DNA of 38,211 bases, taken from positions 1 to 38,211 of IMG/VR virus record IMGVR_UViG_3300042520_002859. One strand, written 5' to 3'. This document shows positions 14,626-22,999 of this stretch, piece by piece (positions within the stretch are counted from its first letter, which is position 1; every line of letters starts with the position of its first letter). The translations under genes and the position numbers were made by a program. Below the pieces are notes generated by a model that saw only the letters and a program-made list of their open reading frames with translations, was not told the origin of the DNA and did no database searches. The stretch is from a virus.

Positions 14626-16520
14626 TGTACGATTTAAAAGAAAAACGAGCACAAATTAAATCTAAACTTAGAGCTATTCAAGTTGCTAATAATTTAAAAA
14701 CTAGCGGAATAGAGGGTTTAGGTAAATTTGATGACACGATTGAAAACCTACAAGGCCAAATTGGTAGTACTATTGAGGGCTTTACTGATAAAGTTAAAAA
14801 TAAACTACCGAATACCGAGAATTTATTTGAAAAAATAACGAAAGATCTTGAACAAATCTTACCTAAAAAAAATAATGAAAGTTTATTAAGAACAACAACT
14901 AGAGATGCTGTTAAGCGTACATCAGCTCTTATTAAACCAATTTTTTTAAGTAATATAAGAAAGCTATTTTTTGCAAATGATAGCGATTTTGGTTGTGGAG
15001 CCCAAACATTAATGCCAGTTAGTGGATTAACCATTTCACCAAAAGAATTTGATCCTTTAGATATATTACAAACTAGCCCATTTGATAATTTGGGTAAAAT
15101 ATCTTATGAAGGTCAGCAATCTTCTAATAAAATAAAAATGAATAGGGTTTTTTATGATACATTTAGTACTAGCCCATATGCTTTTATTCCTGAAGATGAG
15201 ACACAATTATTTAAAATGAACTGGAATGGAGGTATTCAAAAATTTGAAATAACAGAAATAGATACAACAACAGTGACGGTTGATAAATTTATAACCAACT
15301 ATTACGAATCAATAGAATTCCCTAGTCTTACTGACGTTGTTAAAAATACATTTAATTTTATTATTCCGGTTGGGGACGCTTTAACTATAACCCCTGGTGG
15401 AAAAAGTAATCCAGCATTTGATTCAGCAATAAATAAATTAAATAAAACTATAGAAAAATTAACCGGGTATTGTGGTGACACTAATCAGGATTTAAAACAA
15501 AACCCAACAGATCAATTTTCTGAAAGAGAAATGGATGTTTCAACATTTTTTGATTTTGATGATGTTGAGGGTATTGATTTAGACGATGAAAGTAGAAGAT
15601 TAAATAAGGTATTAAGATTCACAGACTGTAACAACTTTGATTTACCAATGAATCAAAAAATTGTTGAAGACTTTGCATTTTATGCTTCTACCAAAAATGA
15701 AGTTGAAGTTTTTAAAGCGTTTGATAGTGCTTTAGTTAAAACAGCTAAAGACGCAGCAAGCAAAAATATATCAATTCCATTTCCTAATTTTTTACTTAAT
15801 TTACAACTTAATTCTTTAAAGAATTTACCTAAAGCATTACTTTCAGTAGTGATGTCTCCTAAATTCTTTTTTCCAATTGTAGTTTTATGGAAAATGTTAA
15901 AAGCAGCGTCAATTACTGCGTTTATTAATGTTAAAACAATAATTAAAAATATTTCTAAATTCTTATATAACACATTAAAAGATATTTGGAATAAATTCTT
16001 AGAGATATTCTGGAAATTAATTAAACCACAAATTTTAGTTATCATAAAAGATTTAATTAAAAGAATTACAAAAAACTCTAAATCAAGATTAAAAACCATT
16101 ATTCTTGCTTTAATAGATATATTAAGTATGATTATACCATTTGTTGGTATTAAAAGTTGTGAAGACTTCTATAATGCTATATTACAGGTATTGAACTTAG
16201 TAAGGGTTGGTGTTAATCAAAAAATTAATGGTCTATTATTACAGTTAAGTAAAAGATTACCAGGATATAGTGAAGATAGAGCAGCAGCAAACGTTGCTCA
16301 ATTACTAGAGGCAAACGGTATACCAACTGGCGATCTTTTTGGTGAAGAAAATAATGTTATGTCTTTTGTTTCATCTATTTTAAAAGGACATCAAAAAGAA
16401 ATGGATGAAAATTCATTTGTACAAGTTAGCTTAGATTATGCTCAAATACCGGTAGCACCATTGGGTGGTGCCGCAATAATACCTCCAGGTTTATTAAAAG
16501 CACATGGTAAATTAACATAA
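14625..16520 (+). CDS. Large baseplate/tail structural protein
   Basis: 631 residues, no family recognised. The N-terminal ~100 residues are helical coiled-coil type. A segment NIRKLFFANDSDFGCG follows, then beta-rich sequence to about 290 and an acidic stretch (FFDFDDVEGIDLDDESRR). A long hydrophobic and amphipathic helical region occupies about 385-520 (VVMSPKFFFPIVVLWKML; ALIDILSMIIPFVGIKS). The C-terminus is Pro/Gly/Ala-rich (VPVAPLGGAAIIPPGLLK-like). Helical hydrophobic stretches occur in tape-measure and hub proteins that enter the host envelope. It sits directly before a gp5-like OB-fold gene, so a baseplate-hub or tape-measure role is plausible but unproven. Confidence 0.5.
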   Translation: MYDLKEKRAQIKSKLRAIQVANNLKTSGIEGLGKFDDTIENLQGQIGSTIEGFTDKVKNKLPNTENLFEKITKDLEQILPKKNNESLLRTTTRDAVKRTSALIKPIFLSNIRKLFFANDSDFGCGAQTLMPVSGLTISPKEFDPLDILQTSPFDNLGKISYEGQQSSNKIKMNRVFYDTFSTSPYAFIPEDETQLFKMNWNGGIQKFEITEIDTTTVTVDKFITNYYESIEFPSLTDVVKNTFNFIIPVGDALTITPGGKSNPAFDSAINKLNKTIEKLTGYCGDTNQDLKQNPTDQFSEREMDVSTFFDFDDVEGIDLDDESRRLNKVLRFTDCNNFDLPMNQKIVEDFAFYASTKNEVEVFKAFDSALVKTAKDAASKNISIPFPNFLLNLQLNSLKNLPKALLSVVMSPKFFFPIVVLWKMLKAASITAFINVKTIIKNISKFLYNTLKDIWNKFLEIFWKLIKPQILVIIKDLIKRITKNSKSRLKTIILALIDILSMIIPFVGIKSCEDFYNAILQVLNLVRVGVNQKINGLLLQLSKRLPGYSEDRAAANVAQLLEANGIPTGDLFGEENNVMSFVSSILKGHQKEMDENSFVQVSLDYAQIPVAPLGGAAIIPPGLLKAHGKLT

Positions 16521-16521
16521 T

Positions 16522-16719
16522 ATGGATAAAGAAAAATATATTGAAATAGCAACAGATTGTGAAAACAGGAGCAACAAAGATCTTGTAGAAGCTAGGGATT
16601 TTTTTATTAACGAATTTGATGAATTGAAAATAGTAATAATAGATTTAACTAGAAAATTAGAAGCAGTAGAAACATTATATAATAAAATTAATAGCGAATT
16701 AAATAAAAGGTATAAATGA
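16522..16719 (+). CDS. Small coiled-coil protein
   Basis: 65 residues, all helical and charged (NEFDELKIVIIDLTRKLEAV), with heptad spacing of Leu/Ile. No other motif is seen. It begins 1 base after the previous stop and overlaps the OB-fold gene by 4 bases (ATGA). Likely a small partner or chaperone of the adjacent baseplate proteins. Confidence 0.6.
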   Translation: MDKEKYIEIATDCENRSNKDLVEARDFFINEFDELKIVIIDLTRKLEAVETLYNKINSELNKRYK

Positions 16720-18206
16720 AAATAATTGATATTGGTATTTGTATTGACAACAAAGATCCTAGAGGTTTTGGTAGAATTAGAGCTAGAAATACCGAAGAAC
16801 TAGATAGCACTAGAGCAAATGCTGTACCTTATAAGGACAAATGGTCTAAAGACGACCCATTTGTATATTCACCATTTTTACCAAATCATATCAATGTTAT
16901 ACCACAAGAACAACAGGCAGTAAAAATAGTTAGATATGATGACAGTAAAGGATTACAAAACCAAGAGTACATTGCCGGTCCATTCACCACACCTCACAAC
17001 TTTAATTATCAAAACGAACTATCGCAATTAACTGAAACATCATTAGGTCAAAGAGGAGAAAAGACCCCCGCAATAAAATCTTTCACAGGTGATAAAAAAA
17101 TTTATGATGATGGTTATTTAAGACCAGAATCGGTTGGTAGTTTACCAAAAATTGATGATATTTCATTAAATGGTAATTACGGATCTGATATTATTCTAAC
17201 AGAACATGGTGTGCAATTAAGGGCTGGTATTTTAATTCATAAAAATAATGCCACAAAAACCCAAAAAGAAGACTTGGAATTATATCCAATGTATTCACAA
17301 AAACATTCAAAACTATCTTTAAAAAAGTTTCCTAGTACAAAAAAATTAGATAAAAAAATAATTGAAGAGACGACTATTCCTAGTATTGACATAAAACACA
17401 TTTTTGAATATGATGTGGACAGTTTAACAGCACCAACAACAATAACATATTCAATATATCGAATTGAAAGAAATGAGGGGGATAAGTACAAATCAGATGT
17501 TTTTAACATCAACACTGAATTAAATAGCGAAACCTCTAAACTTATACATACAGAAACTGTTACCATTTCTTCAGAAACAAACGACGCTAAATTACAAGAA
17601 GCGTACATTCAAATTAGAGATTTCATATCAAAATTAGATACAGATAAACTGATTGATGTGGTGCCAGGATTAAATGATGAATATGCACACCCGTTTTATT
17701 TCAGACCTAAAAATACTTTAAGAACAAAACCGAACGCAAACTCTTTTTTACAAAATATTGTACATTTAGACAAAACAAATGGTTTTGGTTTTTTATATAG
17801 TCAGAGCTCTCCAGATGTACAACCAGTAACTAAAATAGTTGAAAGACCATATTTAAAAAAAATTAGTGAAGTTGATCAAAGTTTTGCTGCTTTAACGGCT
17901 GATAAAGTATTGTATTTATCTACAAGTTCACAAGGTACTGACGGTAAAAAAATAGACTTTCGTGCATTAGATAAGTACGAATATACCGAAGAAGACTATA
18001 TTATGAGAATTGTACCAAATACGTTCTCATCAGTTAGGGGAGAAAAACTAATAGAAATATTAGAATTAATGACACTTATTCTCCTAAACCATACTCATGG
18101 TATTTTAACACCACCAAAGTATTTTAAGGCTACCGTAAATGAATTACAAAAATTAATATCAAGAGCAAAACAAGATATGGTTAATAGTTCGATTAGAATA
18201 AATTAA
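16716..18206 (+). CDS. gp5: Baseplate hub/central spike protein with gp5-like OB fold
   Basis: 496 residues. The N-terminus (IIDIGICIDNKDPRGFGRIRAR) matches the OB-fold start of T4 gp5 and VgrG-type spikes: a strand, D/N-x-x-D-P-x-x-x-G-R-[IV]-[RK]-[VA]. It is followed by SPFLPNHINVIPQEQQAVKIV. T4 gp5 trimerises at the tail tip and carries a lysozyme. Here no lysozyme catalytic triad is evident and the rest is unlike the triple-stranded helix, so only the OB-fold role is claimed. Residues about 445-496 are helical and contain HTHGILTPP. It overlaps the small coiled-coil gene by 4 bases. Confidence 0.65.
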   Translation: MKIIDIGICIDNKDPRGFGRIRARNTEELDSTRANAVPYKDKWSKDDPFVYSPFLPNHINVIPQEQQAVKIVRYDDSKGLQNQEYIAGPFTTPHNFNYQNELSQLTETSLGQRGEKTPAIKSFTGDKKIYDDGYLRPESVGSLPKIDDISLNGNYGSDIILTEHGVQLRAGILIHKNNATKTQKEDLELYPMYSQKHSKLSLKKFPSTKKLDKKIIEETTIPSIDIKHIFEYDVDSLTAPTTITYSIYRIERNEGDKYKSDVFNINTELNSETSKLIHTETVTISSETNDAKLQEAYIQIRDFISKLDTDKLIDVVPGLNDEYAHPFYFRPKNTLRTKPNANSFLQNIVHLDKTNGFGFLYSQSSPDVQPVTKIVERPYLKKISEVDQSFAALTADKVLYLSTSSQGTDGKKIDFRALDKYEYTEEDYIMRIVPNTFSSVRGEKLIEILELMTLILLNHTHGILTPPKYFKATVNELQKLISRAKQDMVNSSIRIN

Positions 18207-18211
18207 TATGA

Positions 18212-18219
18212 TATTTATT
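18212..18219 (+). promoter_or_regulatory. TATTTATT late-promoter-like motif
   Basis: The octamer lies 10 bases before ATG 18230 in the 23-base gap after the OB-fold gene; local sequence is atatgatatttattaaat. Confidence 0.45.
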
Positions 18220-18229
18220 AAATAAAAAG

Positions 18230-19603
18230 ATGTCATATTTTCGTTCATATTTTGAGAAAAATAACACCATATTAAAGGATTCCCAGGTTAATACTTCAAA
18301 GAATCCTAATACTGAACTTATATACGGATCAACATTTTCAAAGTTCCTATTTAAGGTAGATTTTACCGATCTTAAACAAAAGGTAGATTCTGGTGAGTTT
18401 GTTGTTACAAGCGATACAACACATACATTACACCTAACAAACACCATATTTGGTGATGAAACCCTACTTAGACAAAAGAATGGTAGGGGAAGAGACAGAA
18501 CAACCTCATTTGATATAATTGTATTCAAAATAAATGAATTTTGGGACGAAGGTGTTGGATTTGACTATGAGGATCAAATATTTGATTTTACAGATGGTAA
18601 TAACACATTCGATGAAAGACCATCAAACTGGTTTAACAGGACCACATTAAACAGCTGGACTAGTCAAGGTGTTTACACAACATCCCCAACTATAGTTAAA
18701 ACTATTCACTTTGACAATGGTAATGAAGACATTCATGCTGACATTACAGAGTATGTAAACGGTATCATTGTTTCTGGAAATACAGATCATGGACTAGGAC
18801 TAGCCTTTGCTGTATTATATCAAGATATTGAGGCCGAGGTTGATCAATCAGTAGCATTCTTTACAAAGTATACACAAACATTTTTTGAGCCGTATGTTGA
18901 AACCTTTTTTGATGATAAAATTGATGACGACAGACAAAACTTTATTGAAAAAACAACACAAAATCTTTATTTATATGTTACAAAAGGTACCAATTTTTAT
19001 GATCTAGATAATTTACCCGCAGTAGATATTACAGATGCTGCTGGAAATGTTATTGTCGGTTTAGGTAATTTACCAGCAACAAAGGTAAAAAGAGGAGTGT
19101 ATAAAATCACATTTGGCTTAGATGGGGTATTATGTGATGGAAAAAGATTTTATTATGATAAATGGAAAGGGGTGAGCTTAGATGGTGTATCCATAAACGA
19201 TATAGTGCAAAAATTTGTACCAAAACCATATTCATCAAAGTTCTCTGTTGGAGAAAACGAAACAAACCTCCAAAGATATTCTGTTCAATTTTTTGGTATT
19301 AAATTGAATGAAAAAATTAAAAGAGACGAAATAAGAAAAATTGTCACAACATTTAGATCAATCGATACCCCTAAAAACGTTCTTTTAGATGAAGTATCAT
19401 ATAGGGTTTACATTAAAGAGGGTAAAACTAATGTTAATGTTTTTGATTGGACACAAATGGACAAAACAAATGAAAATTCATTCATGTTAGATACATCTTA
19501 TTTTATACCTAGAGAGTATTATCTAGAAATTAGAGGTAAAATGCATAATGAGTACATTTACTACAATGATACTATAAAATTTGAGATCGTCTCAGAAAAA
19601 TAA
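18230..19603 (+). CDS. Virion structural protein, DNRLRE-like region
   Basis: 457 residues. The N-terminal half has FLFKVDFTDLKQKV, HTLHLTNTIFGDETL, SFDIIVFKINEFWDEGVGFD, then SNWFNRTTLNSWTSQGVY and ADITEYVNGIIVSGNTDHGLGLAF. That sequence of strands ending in D-[IV]-T-x-[YF]-V...G-L-x-[FL] resembles the DNRLRE type of beta domain seen in surface proteins. The remainder is beta-rich with a YYDKWKGVSLDGVS segment. No Cys-rich, membrane or enzyme motif is seen. Its place after the gp5-like gene suggests a baseplate wedge, neck or tail protein. Confidence 0.55.
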   Translation: MSYFRSYFEKNNTILKDSQVNTSKNPNTELIYGSTFSKFLFKVDFTDLKQKVDSGEFVVTSDTTHTLHLTNTIFGDETLLRQKNGRGRDRTTSFDIIVFKINEFWDEGVGFDYEDQIFDFTDGNNTFDERPSNWFNRTTLNSWTSQGVYTTSPTIVKTIHFDNGNEDIHADITEYVNGIIVSGNTDHGLGLAFAVLYQDIEAEVDQSVAFFTKYTQTFFEPYVETFFDDKIDDDRQNFIEKTTQNLYLYVTKGTNFYDLDNLPAVDITDAAGNVIVGLGNLPATKVKRGVYKITFGLDGVLCDGKRFYYDKWKGVSLDGVSINDIVQKFVPKPYSSKFSVGENETNLQRYSVQFFGIKLNEKIKRDEIRKIVTTFRSIDTPKNVLLDEVSYRVYIKEGKTNVNVFDWTQMDKTNENSFMLDTSYFIPREYYLEIRGKMHNEYIYYNDTIKFEIVSEK

Positions 19604-19606
19604 AAC

Positions 19607-19614
19607 TATTTATA
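19607..19614 (+). promoter_or_regulatory. TATTTATA late-promoter-like motif
   Basis: The octamer ends 4 bases before ATG 19619, in a 15-base gap after the preceding structural gene. Confidence 0.5.
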
Positions 19615-19618
19615 TATT

Positions 19619-20062
19619 ATGGATATTAAAAATATTGTAAAAAAACACCTATTAGAAGCTTTAGAAGAAGGTGGACAGAAACCAGAAAATTATATGTTTT
19701 TTGGTAATATAGAACAAATGGCTAGACAATGTAACCTTTTAATGAAAGAAGATCATACTCGTATTGATTCTATTTTAAAAGAACACGACTGGGCACAAGA
19801 TCACATTGCAGAAGCTAAAAGTCTATTAGACCAAGTTTTTGATTTTTTAATGAACGAAACAAGCAATGTAGAAGATTCATTAAATGAGGCTAAAGAAGAT
19901 ATTGACGAAAGTAAAAATAAGCCTACAAATGCGAAATTATGGTCTAGAGCCAAGTCTTTAGCAAAATCTAAGTTCAAAGTATATCCATCAGCATACGCTA
20001 ACGGTTGGGCCGCAAAATGGTATAAAAAGCACGGTGGCGGTTGGAGAAAAACAAAAAAGTAA
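19619..20062 (+). CDS. Helical protein with C-terminal Tyr-Ala-Asn-Gly-Trp basic domain
   Basis: 147 residues. The N-terminal ~90 residues are helical and acidic (HLLEALEEGG; HIAEAKSLLDQVFDFLMNE). The C-terminal ~45 residues form a distinct basic module: NAKLWSRAKSLAKSKFKVYPSAYANGW, then AAKWYKKHGGGWR. This Y-P-S-A-Y-A-N/S-G-[WY] module recurs at the C-terminus of small phage proteins; function unknown. The positive charge and aromatic residues suggest DNA or capsid-interior binding. One base separates its stop from the next ATG. Confidence 0.6.
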   Translation: MDIKNIVKKHLLEALEEGGQKPENYMFFGNIEQMARQCNLLMKEDHTRIDSILKEHDWAQDHIAEAKSLLDQVFDFLMNETSNVEDSLNEAKEDIDESKNKPTNAKLWSRAKSLAKSKFKVYPSAYANGWAAKWYKKHGGGWRKTKK

Positions 20063-20063
20063 T

Positions 20064-20813
20064 ATGAAAATATTAGTAGGTGAGGAGGATTTAAAATATA
20101 TTGAAGAATCTCTAAATAATGGAGAGGTTCTACAAGAGGATCTTAGAAGATGGTTCAAAGAAAAATGGGTTGATGTCAGTAAAAAAGTTGGTGGTAAACA
20201 CCCCCCTTGTGGTAGAAAAAGTGCGGACGGTAAATCATATCCTAAATGTAGACCATCTAAAAAAGTATCAAAAGAAACCCCTAAAGTTGCTTCTTCTTAT
20301 GATAAAAAAGAAAAGAAAGCAATGACCACACAAAAAAGAAAAGCCGAAAAAAAGGACCCTAAAATAGGTACGGGTAATAAACCAACAAGGGTAAAATTCG
20401 ATGAAGAAATGAAATCAAGAAAAGTAATTCAAATAACTGAAGAACAATTTAAACGTTTATTCGAGTACAACGAACAAACCCCTGTTTTAGTTTATGAAGA
20501 TGAATCAGGTTCAGTTGAAAATACCAATTATATTGCTGATGATATTTTAAATGAAGCTATATATCAGGGCCGTAAGGTTCAACTTGGAAAAATCATGCAG
20601 GGTGATATTAAAAAGTTTAAAGTTTATGTCAAGAATGATAAGGGTAAGGTGGTTAAGGTAAATTTCGGCTTTGGAGGTAAATCCGCAAAGGGAAAAAGAA
20701 TGGTTATTAAGAAAAATAATCCTGAAAGACGTAAATCGTTTAGAGCTAGACATAATTGTGCAAATCCTGGTCCACGTTGGAAACCTCGTTATTGGGCGTG
20801 TAAAACTTGGTAA
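20064..20813 (+). CDS. Two-domain basic phage protein: DUF5872-like plus RRKSFRARH domain
   Basis: 249 residues from ATG 20064; a frame opening at 20034 would start inside the previous gene. Residues about 29-95 contain KEKWVDVSKKVGGKHPPCG (Cys49) and KSYPKCRPSKKVSK (Cys62). They resemble DUF5872, a module of phages and giant viruses. The linker has KVIQITEEQFKRLF. Residues about 180-249 (KVYVKNDKGKVVKVNFG; NPERRKSFRARHNCANPGPR; PRYWACKTW, with Cys232 and Cys246) form a conserved C-terminal module common in T4-like marine phages. Paired Cys suggest zinc or disulphide sites. Probably virion-associated; role unknown. Confidence 0.65.
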   Translation: MKILVGEEDLKYIEESLNNGEVLQEDLRRWFKEKWVDVSKKVGGKHPPCGRKSADGKSYPKCRPSKKVSKETPKVASSYDKKEKKAMTTQKRKAEKKDPKIGTGNKPTRVKFDEEMKSRKVIQITEEQFKRLFEYNEQTPVLVYEDESGSVENTNYIADDILNEAIYQGRKVQLGKIMQGDIKKFKVYVKNDKGKVVKVNFGFGGKSAKGKRMVIKKNNPERRKSFRARHNCANPGPRWKPRYWACKTW

Positions 20814-20821
20814 TTTTATAA

Positions 20822-21136
20822 TCAGATTAGTCTAATCTTTGACCAATACCAGATTTTATTATCAGAATACCTATGGAGGCTTTTAGCCTCTTTTTTTTCG
20901 ACTAATTTACCCATTTGAACTAAATGTTCATGGTTTCTTAGATCTACCCCAATATTAAACCCTCCGTCGCATTTATCATGCGTAGTTTCTCTCATGGGTT
21001 CAACATACTTACCCTCATCAAAAAGTTTAAGCATTTTAACCATTTCATCTTTCTTCATCTTACAGTCTATGCCCCTTTGATTTATCATTTTTTCCAGGAC
21101 ATCGGTACGCAATTTACTATAATCTGTTTGATTCAT
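20822..21136 (-). CDS. SAP-domain DNA-binding protein
   Basis: 104 residues from ATG 21136. A longer frame to 21217 would begin within the capsid terminator, so it is not used. Residues about 5-45 (YSKLRTDVLEKMINQRGIDC, then KMKKDEMVKMLKLFDEGKY) match the SAP fold: helix, turn with a conserved Gly, K-x-[ED]-[ML]-[VI]-x-x-[LM] helix. SAP domains bind DNA. The C-terminal half (GFNIGVDLRNHEHLVQMGKL, KIWYWSKIRLI) is not recognised. It is convergent with the plus operon ending at 20813, leaving 8 bases between stops, and a plus-strand terminator hairpin lies within its coding sequence. Confidence 0.65.
   Translation of the reverse strand: MNQTDYSKLRTDVLEKMINQRGIDCKMKKDEMVKMLKLFDEGKYVEPMRETTHDKCDGGFNIGVDLRNHEHLVQMGKLVEKKEAKSLHRYSDNKIWYWSKIRLI
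20875..20898 (+). terminator. Rho-independent terminator for the plus-strand baseplate operon
   Basis: GAGGC (20876-20880), loop TTTTA, GCCTC (20886-20890), then eight T (20891-20898). It lies about 60 bases past the stop at 20813 and inside the coding sequence of the convergent SAP gene, where the same bases encode KKEAKSL. Confidence 0.8.
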
Positions 21137-21160
21137 AAACACAAAAATAAATAATATTTC

Positions 21161-21170
21161 GGAATATTCC
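21161..21170. other. 10-base palindrome GGAATATTCC upstream of the SAP gene
   Basis: Perfect palindrome in the 46-base stretch between the capsid terminator and the SAP start codon. It could be an operator; no other copies were noticed, so this is weak. Confidence 0.3.
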
Positions 21171-21182
21171 AAAAACAAAAAA

Positions 21183-21200
21183 CCCCCCGAATCCGGGGGG
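21183..21200 (-). terminator. Strong terminator after the major capsid gene
   Basis: On the minus strand CCCCCCG, loop GATT, CGGGGGG is followed by TTTTTTGTTTTTGG. It begins 24 bases after the capsid stop. The G/C-only seven-base stem is exceptional in this AT-rich genome and fits a highly transcribed gene. Confidence 0.92.
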
Positions 21201-21223
21201 TCTTTTATATTATACAATTAAGA

Positions 21224-22966
21224 TTATCTTAAAGTATCCAAGCTAAATGTGCTCAAGCCACTTACGTTGATCACACCGAAGTAACGGTTGTTAACCATTT
21301 TCTTCGCGTATCTTGTCATGATACCTTTGATTGGTGTCATGTTAAATGGATTGTACATTGTTGGTGTTAATTGTAAAGGTACATATGGTGCGTAGATGTA
21401 ACCAGCATCCAATAATGATTTACCTTTGTGACCGATCACGATTTTACCTGCTGGTAAATATGGATCACGGTATACTTGATAACGACCAGCTAATGAACCG
21501 ATTTTCTCAATACCCATGTTGTATTGATCTTGCTCAGGAGCAGCATTTGATACGTGGAAATACTCTAAATCGTCGAATACTGCAGAAACTTCTGAAGATA
21601 CTACGATCCAGTTAGCACCACCTCTCAATGTTGTTTTATGGATTTGAGCAGAAATTTGGTTGATTTTTGTAACCAAAGTTTGGTTCCAGTCTTTCTGAGT
21701 GTAACCCATAAATGGTGTTCCACCAGTTGCACCGTACTTCCACTCGTTGTAATCCCACTTAGCAGTCCAAGCAGCACCTTTTCTAAGGTCACGTAAAATT
21801 TCACGGTCAACCTCAGCAGCGATTTGCTCAGATAATAAAGCTGTTAATTCAGCTTCAGCATCGATGTTATGGAACGCAGAAACGTCTTGTGCTAATTCTG
21901 GAGACCAGCTAGCTCTTAATTTTCTTTCAGTTACAGAAACTGTTACAGAAGAAAGATCGAAAGAAACCTCACCGATTTCATCTTCAAATTCTAAAGTTTC
22001 GTATACTCTGTAAGTTACTTTGAAGTTAGCTAAAGCTAAATCGTTAGAACTGAAATCAGATGCTGCGAAACCTGAAGTTGTACTGTATGATTCTAAGTCA
22101 ACGTTAAGGTAGATTAAACCTTCTTCGTCACAAATATCATTGAATCTGTTAAGACCAGAACCACCTTTTCTACCATACTCAACGATACCTTTACCATATT
22201 TTTGAGTTACAATGTTAAAGTTTTTAACACCGTTGTTAGCAGTTGTGTTACCAGTGATTTCAACTTGTAAAGAAGCTAAGAATTCTTCAGTGTCCATAGC
22301 ATTACCATTAACACCTACTAATTTACCTTGACCGTCTTTAGTGAAACCAGAAAGAACGATAATTGCGCTAGATACAGATGCACCACTTAAAGCAGTTGCA
22401 CTTGTAGAAGCAGCGCCATTAGAGAAAGCTACGAATGCATGAGGGTTTACTTCAGCAACTGTGAAAGAACCTTTTGAATAATCAAAAAGACCTTGATCAG
22501 CAGCATCTGAACCTTCATAGAAACGATCGTAAAGACTTCTAGCACTTGTTGTACCAGTTTCATAACCTAATGTAGCAGCATCGCTATTGCCTGGCATACC
22601 AAACGGTGCTCTGTGTGCATTAGATTGTCTTTCTTGAATTTTAGGTACGAAGTAGAACAATTTACCAATTGGTAAGTTCATAGCTTGTACAGAAACGATG
22701 TCATTCGCTAATAATTTAGAGAAAACACGACGGATGATAGGGAATACCACTGTCTCGAATGATCCTGAAGAGTCAGAAACTGCTGCTTCATTGATTAAAT
22801 AAGACGCTTGGTTTTCATACAACTGTGCGATGTTATCTTTTTGATGGCCGTCAAGACCTTCTAGGAATCCTAAGTCTTCCCATTTTTTGATGGTATCTTC
22901 TTTGATAACACGTAAGTGCTTAAGACCGATGTTACCAACCATACCTGATTCTAATAATGCTCCCAT
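21224..22966 (-). CDS. gp23: Major capsid protein (gp23-like)
   Basis: 580 residues, slightly longer than T4 gp23 (521). Key matches are NIAQLYENQASYLINEA near residues 45-61, FETVVFPIIRRVFSKLLANDIVSVQAMNLP at about 69-98, and the C-terminal-half segment RKLRASWSPELAQDVSAFHNIDAEAEL followed by LLSEQIAAEVDREILRDL. It forms the hexameric capsid shell. A candidate prohead-protease site I-N-E|A sits at residues 58-61, similar to where T4 gp23 is trimmed. Codons look less AT-biased than in neighbours (more AAC, TAC, CGT), as expected for the most abundant protein. It lies downstream of the scaffold gene (33-base gap) and ends at a very strong terminator. Confidence 0.95.
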   Translation of the reverse strand: MGALLESGMVGNIGLKHLRVIKEDTIKKWEDLGFLEGLDGHQKDNIAQLYENQASYLINEAAVSDSSGSFETVVFPIIRRVFSKLLANDIVSVQAMNLPIGKLFYFVPKIQERQSNAHRAPFGMPGNSDAATLGYETGTTSARSLYDRFYEGSDAADQGLFDYSKGSFTVAEVNPHAFVAFSNGAASTSATALSGASVSSAIIVLSGFTKDGQGKLVGVNGNAMDTEEFLASLQVEITGNTTANNGVKNFNIVTQKYGKGIVEYGRKGGSGLNRFNDICDEEGLIYLNVDLESYSTTSGFAASDFSSNDLALANFKVTYRVYETLEFEDEIGEVSFDLSSVTVSVTERKLRASWSPELAQDVSAFHNIDAEAELTALLSEQIAAEVDREILRDLRKGAAWTAKWDYNEWKYGATGGTPFMGYTQKDWNQTLVTKINQISAQIHKTTLRGGANWIVVSSEVSAVFDDLEYFHVSNAAPEQDQYNMGIEKIGSLAGRYQVYRDPYLPAGKIVIGHKGKSLLDAGYIYAPYVPLQLTPTMYNPFNMTPIKGIMTRYAKKMVNNRYFGVINVSGLSTFSLDTLR

Positions 22967-22999
22967 TTTTTAGTTTGTTTTATTTGTTTTTTTAGTTTA

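Noticed and set aside
20034-20063. Earlier start for the two-domain basic protein
   Set aside because: It lies inside the preceding gene; ATG 20064 follows its stop by one base.
20824-20838. AGATTAG/CTAATCT palindrome as a terminator
   Set aside because: The loop is too short, the stem is AT-rich, and no T-run follows on plus; the GAGGC/GCCTC hairpin downstream is a far better terminator.
21137-21217. N-terminal extension of the SAP-domain gene
   Set aside because: It runs through the capsid terminator; ATG 21136 directly precedes the SAP fold.
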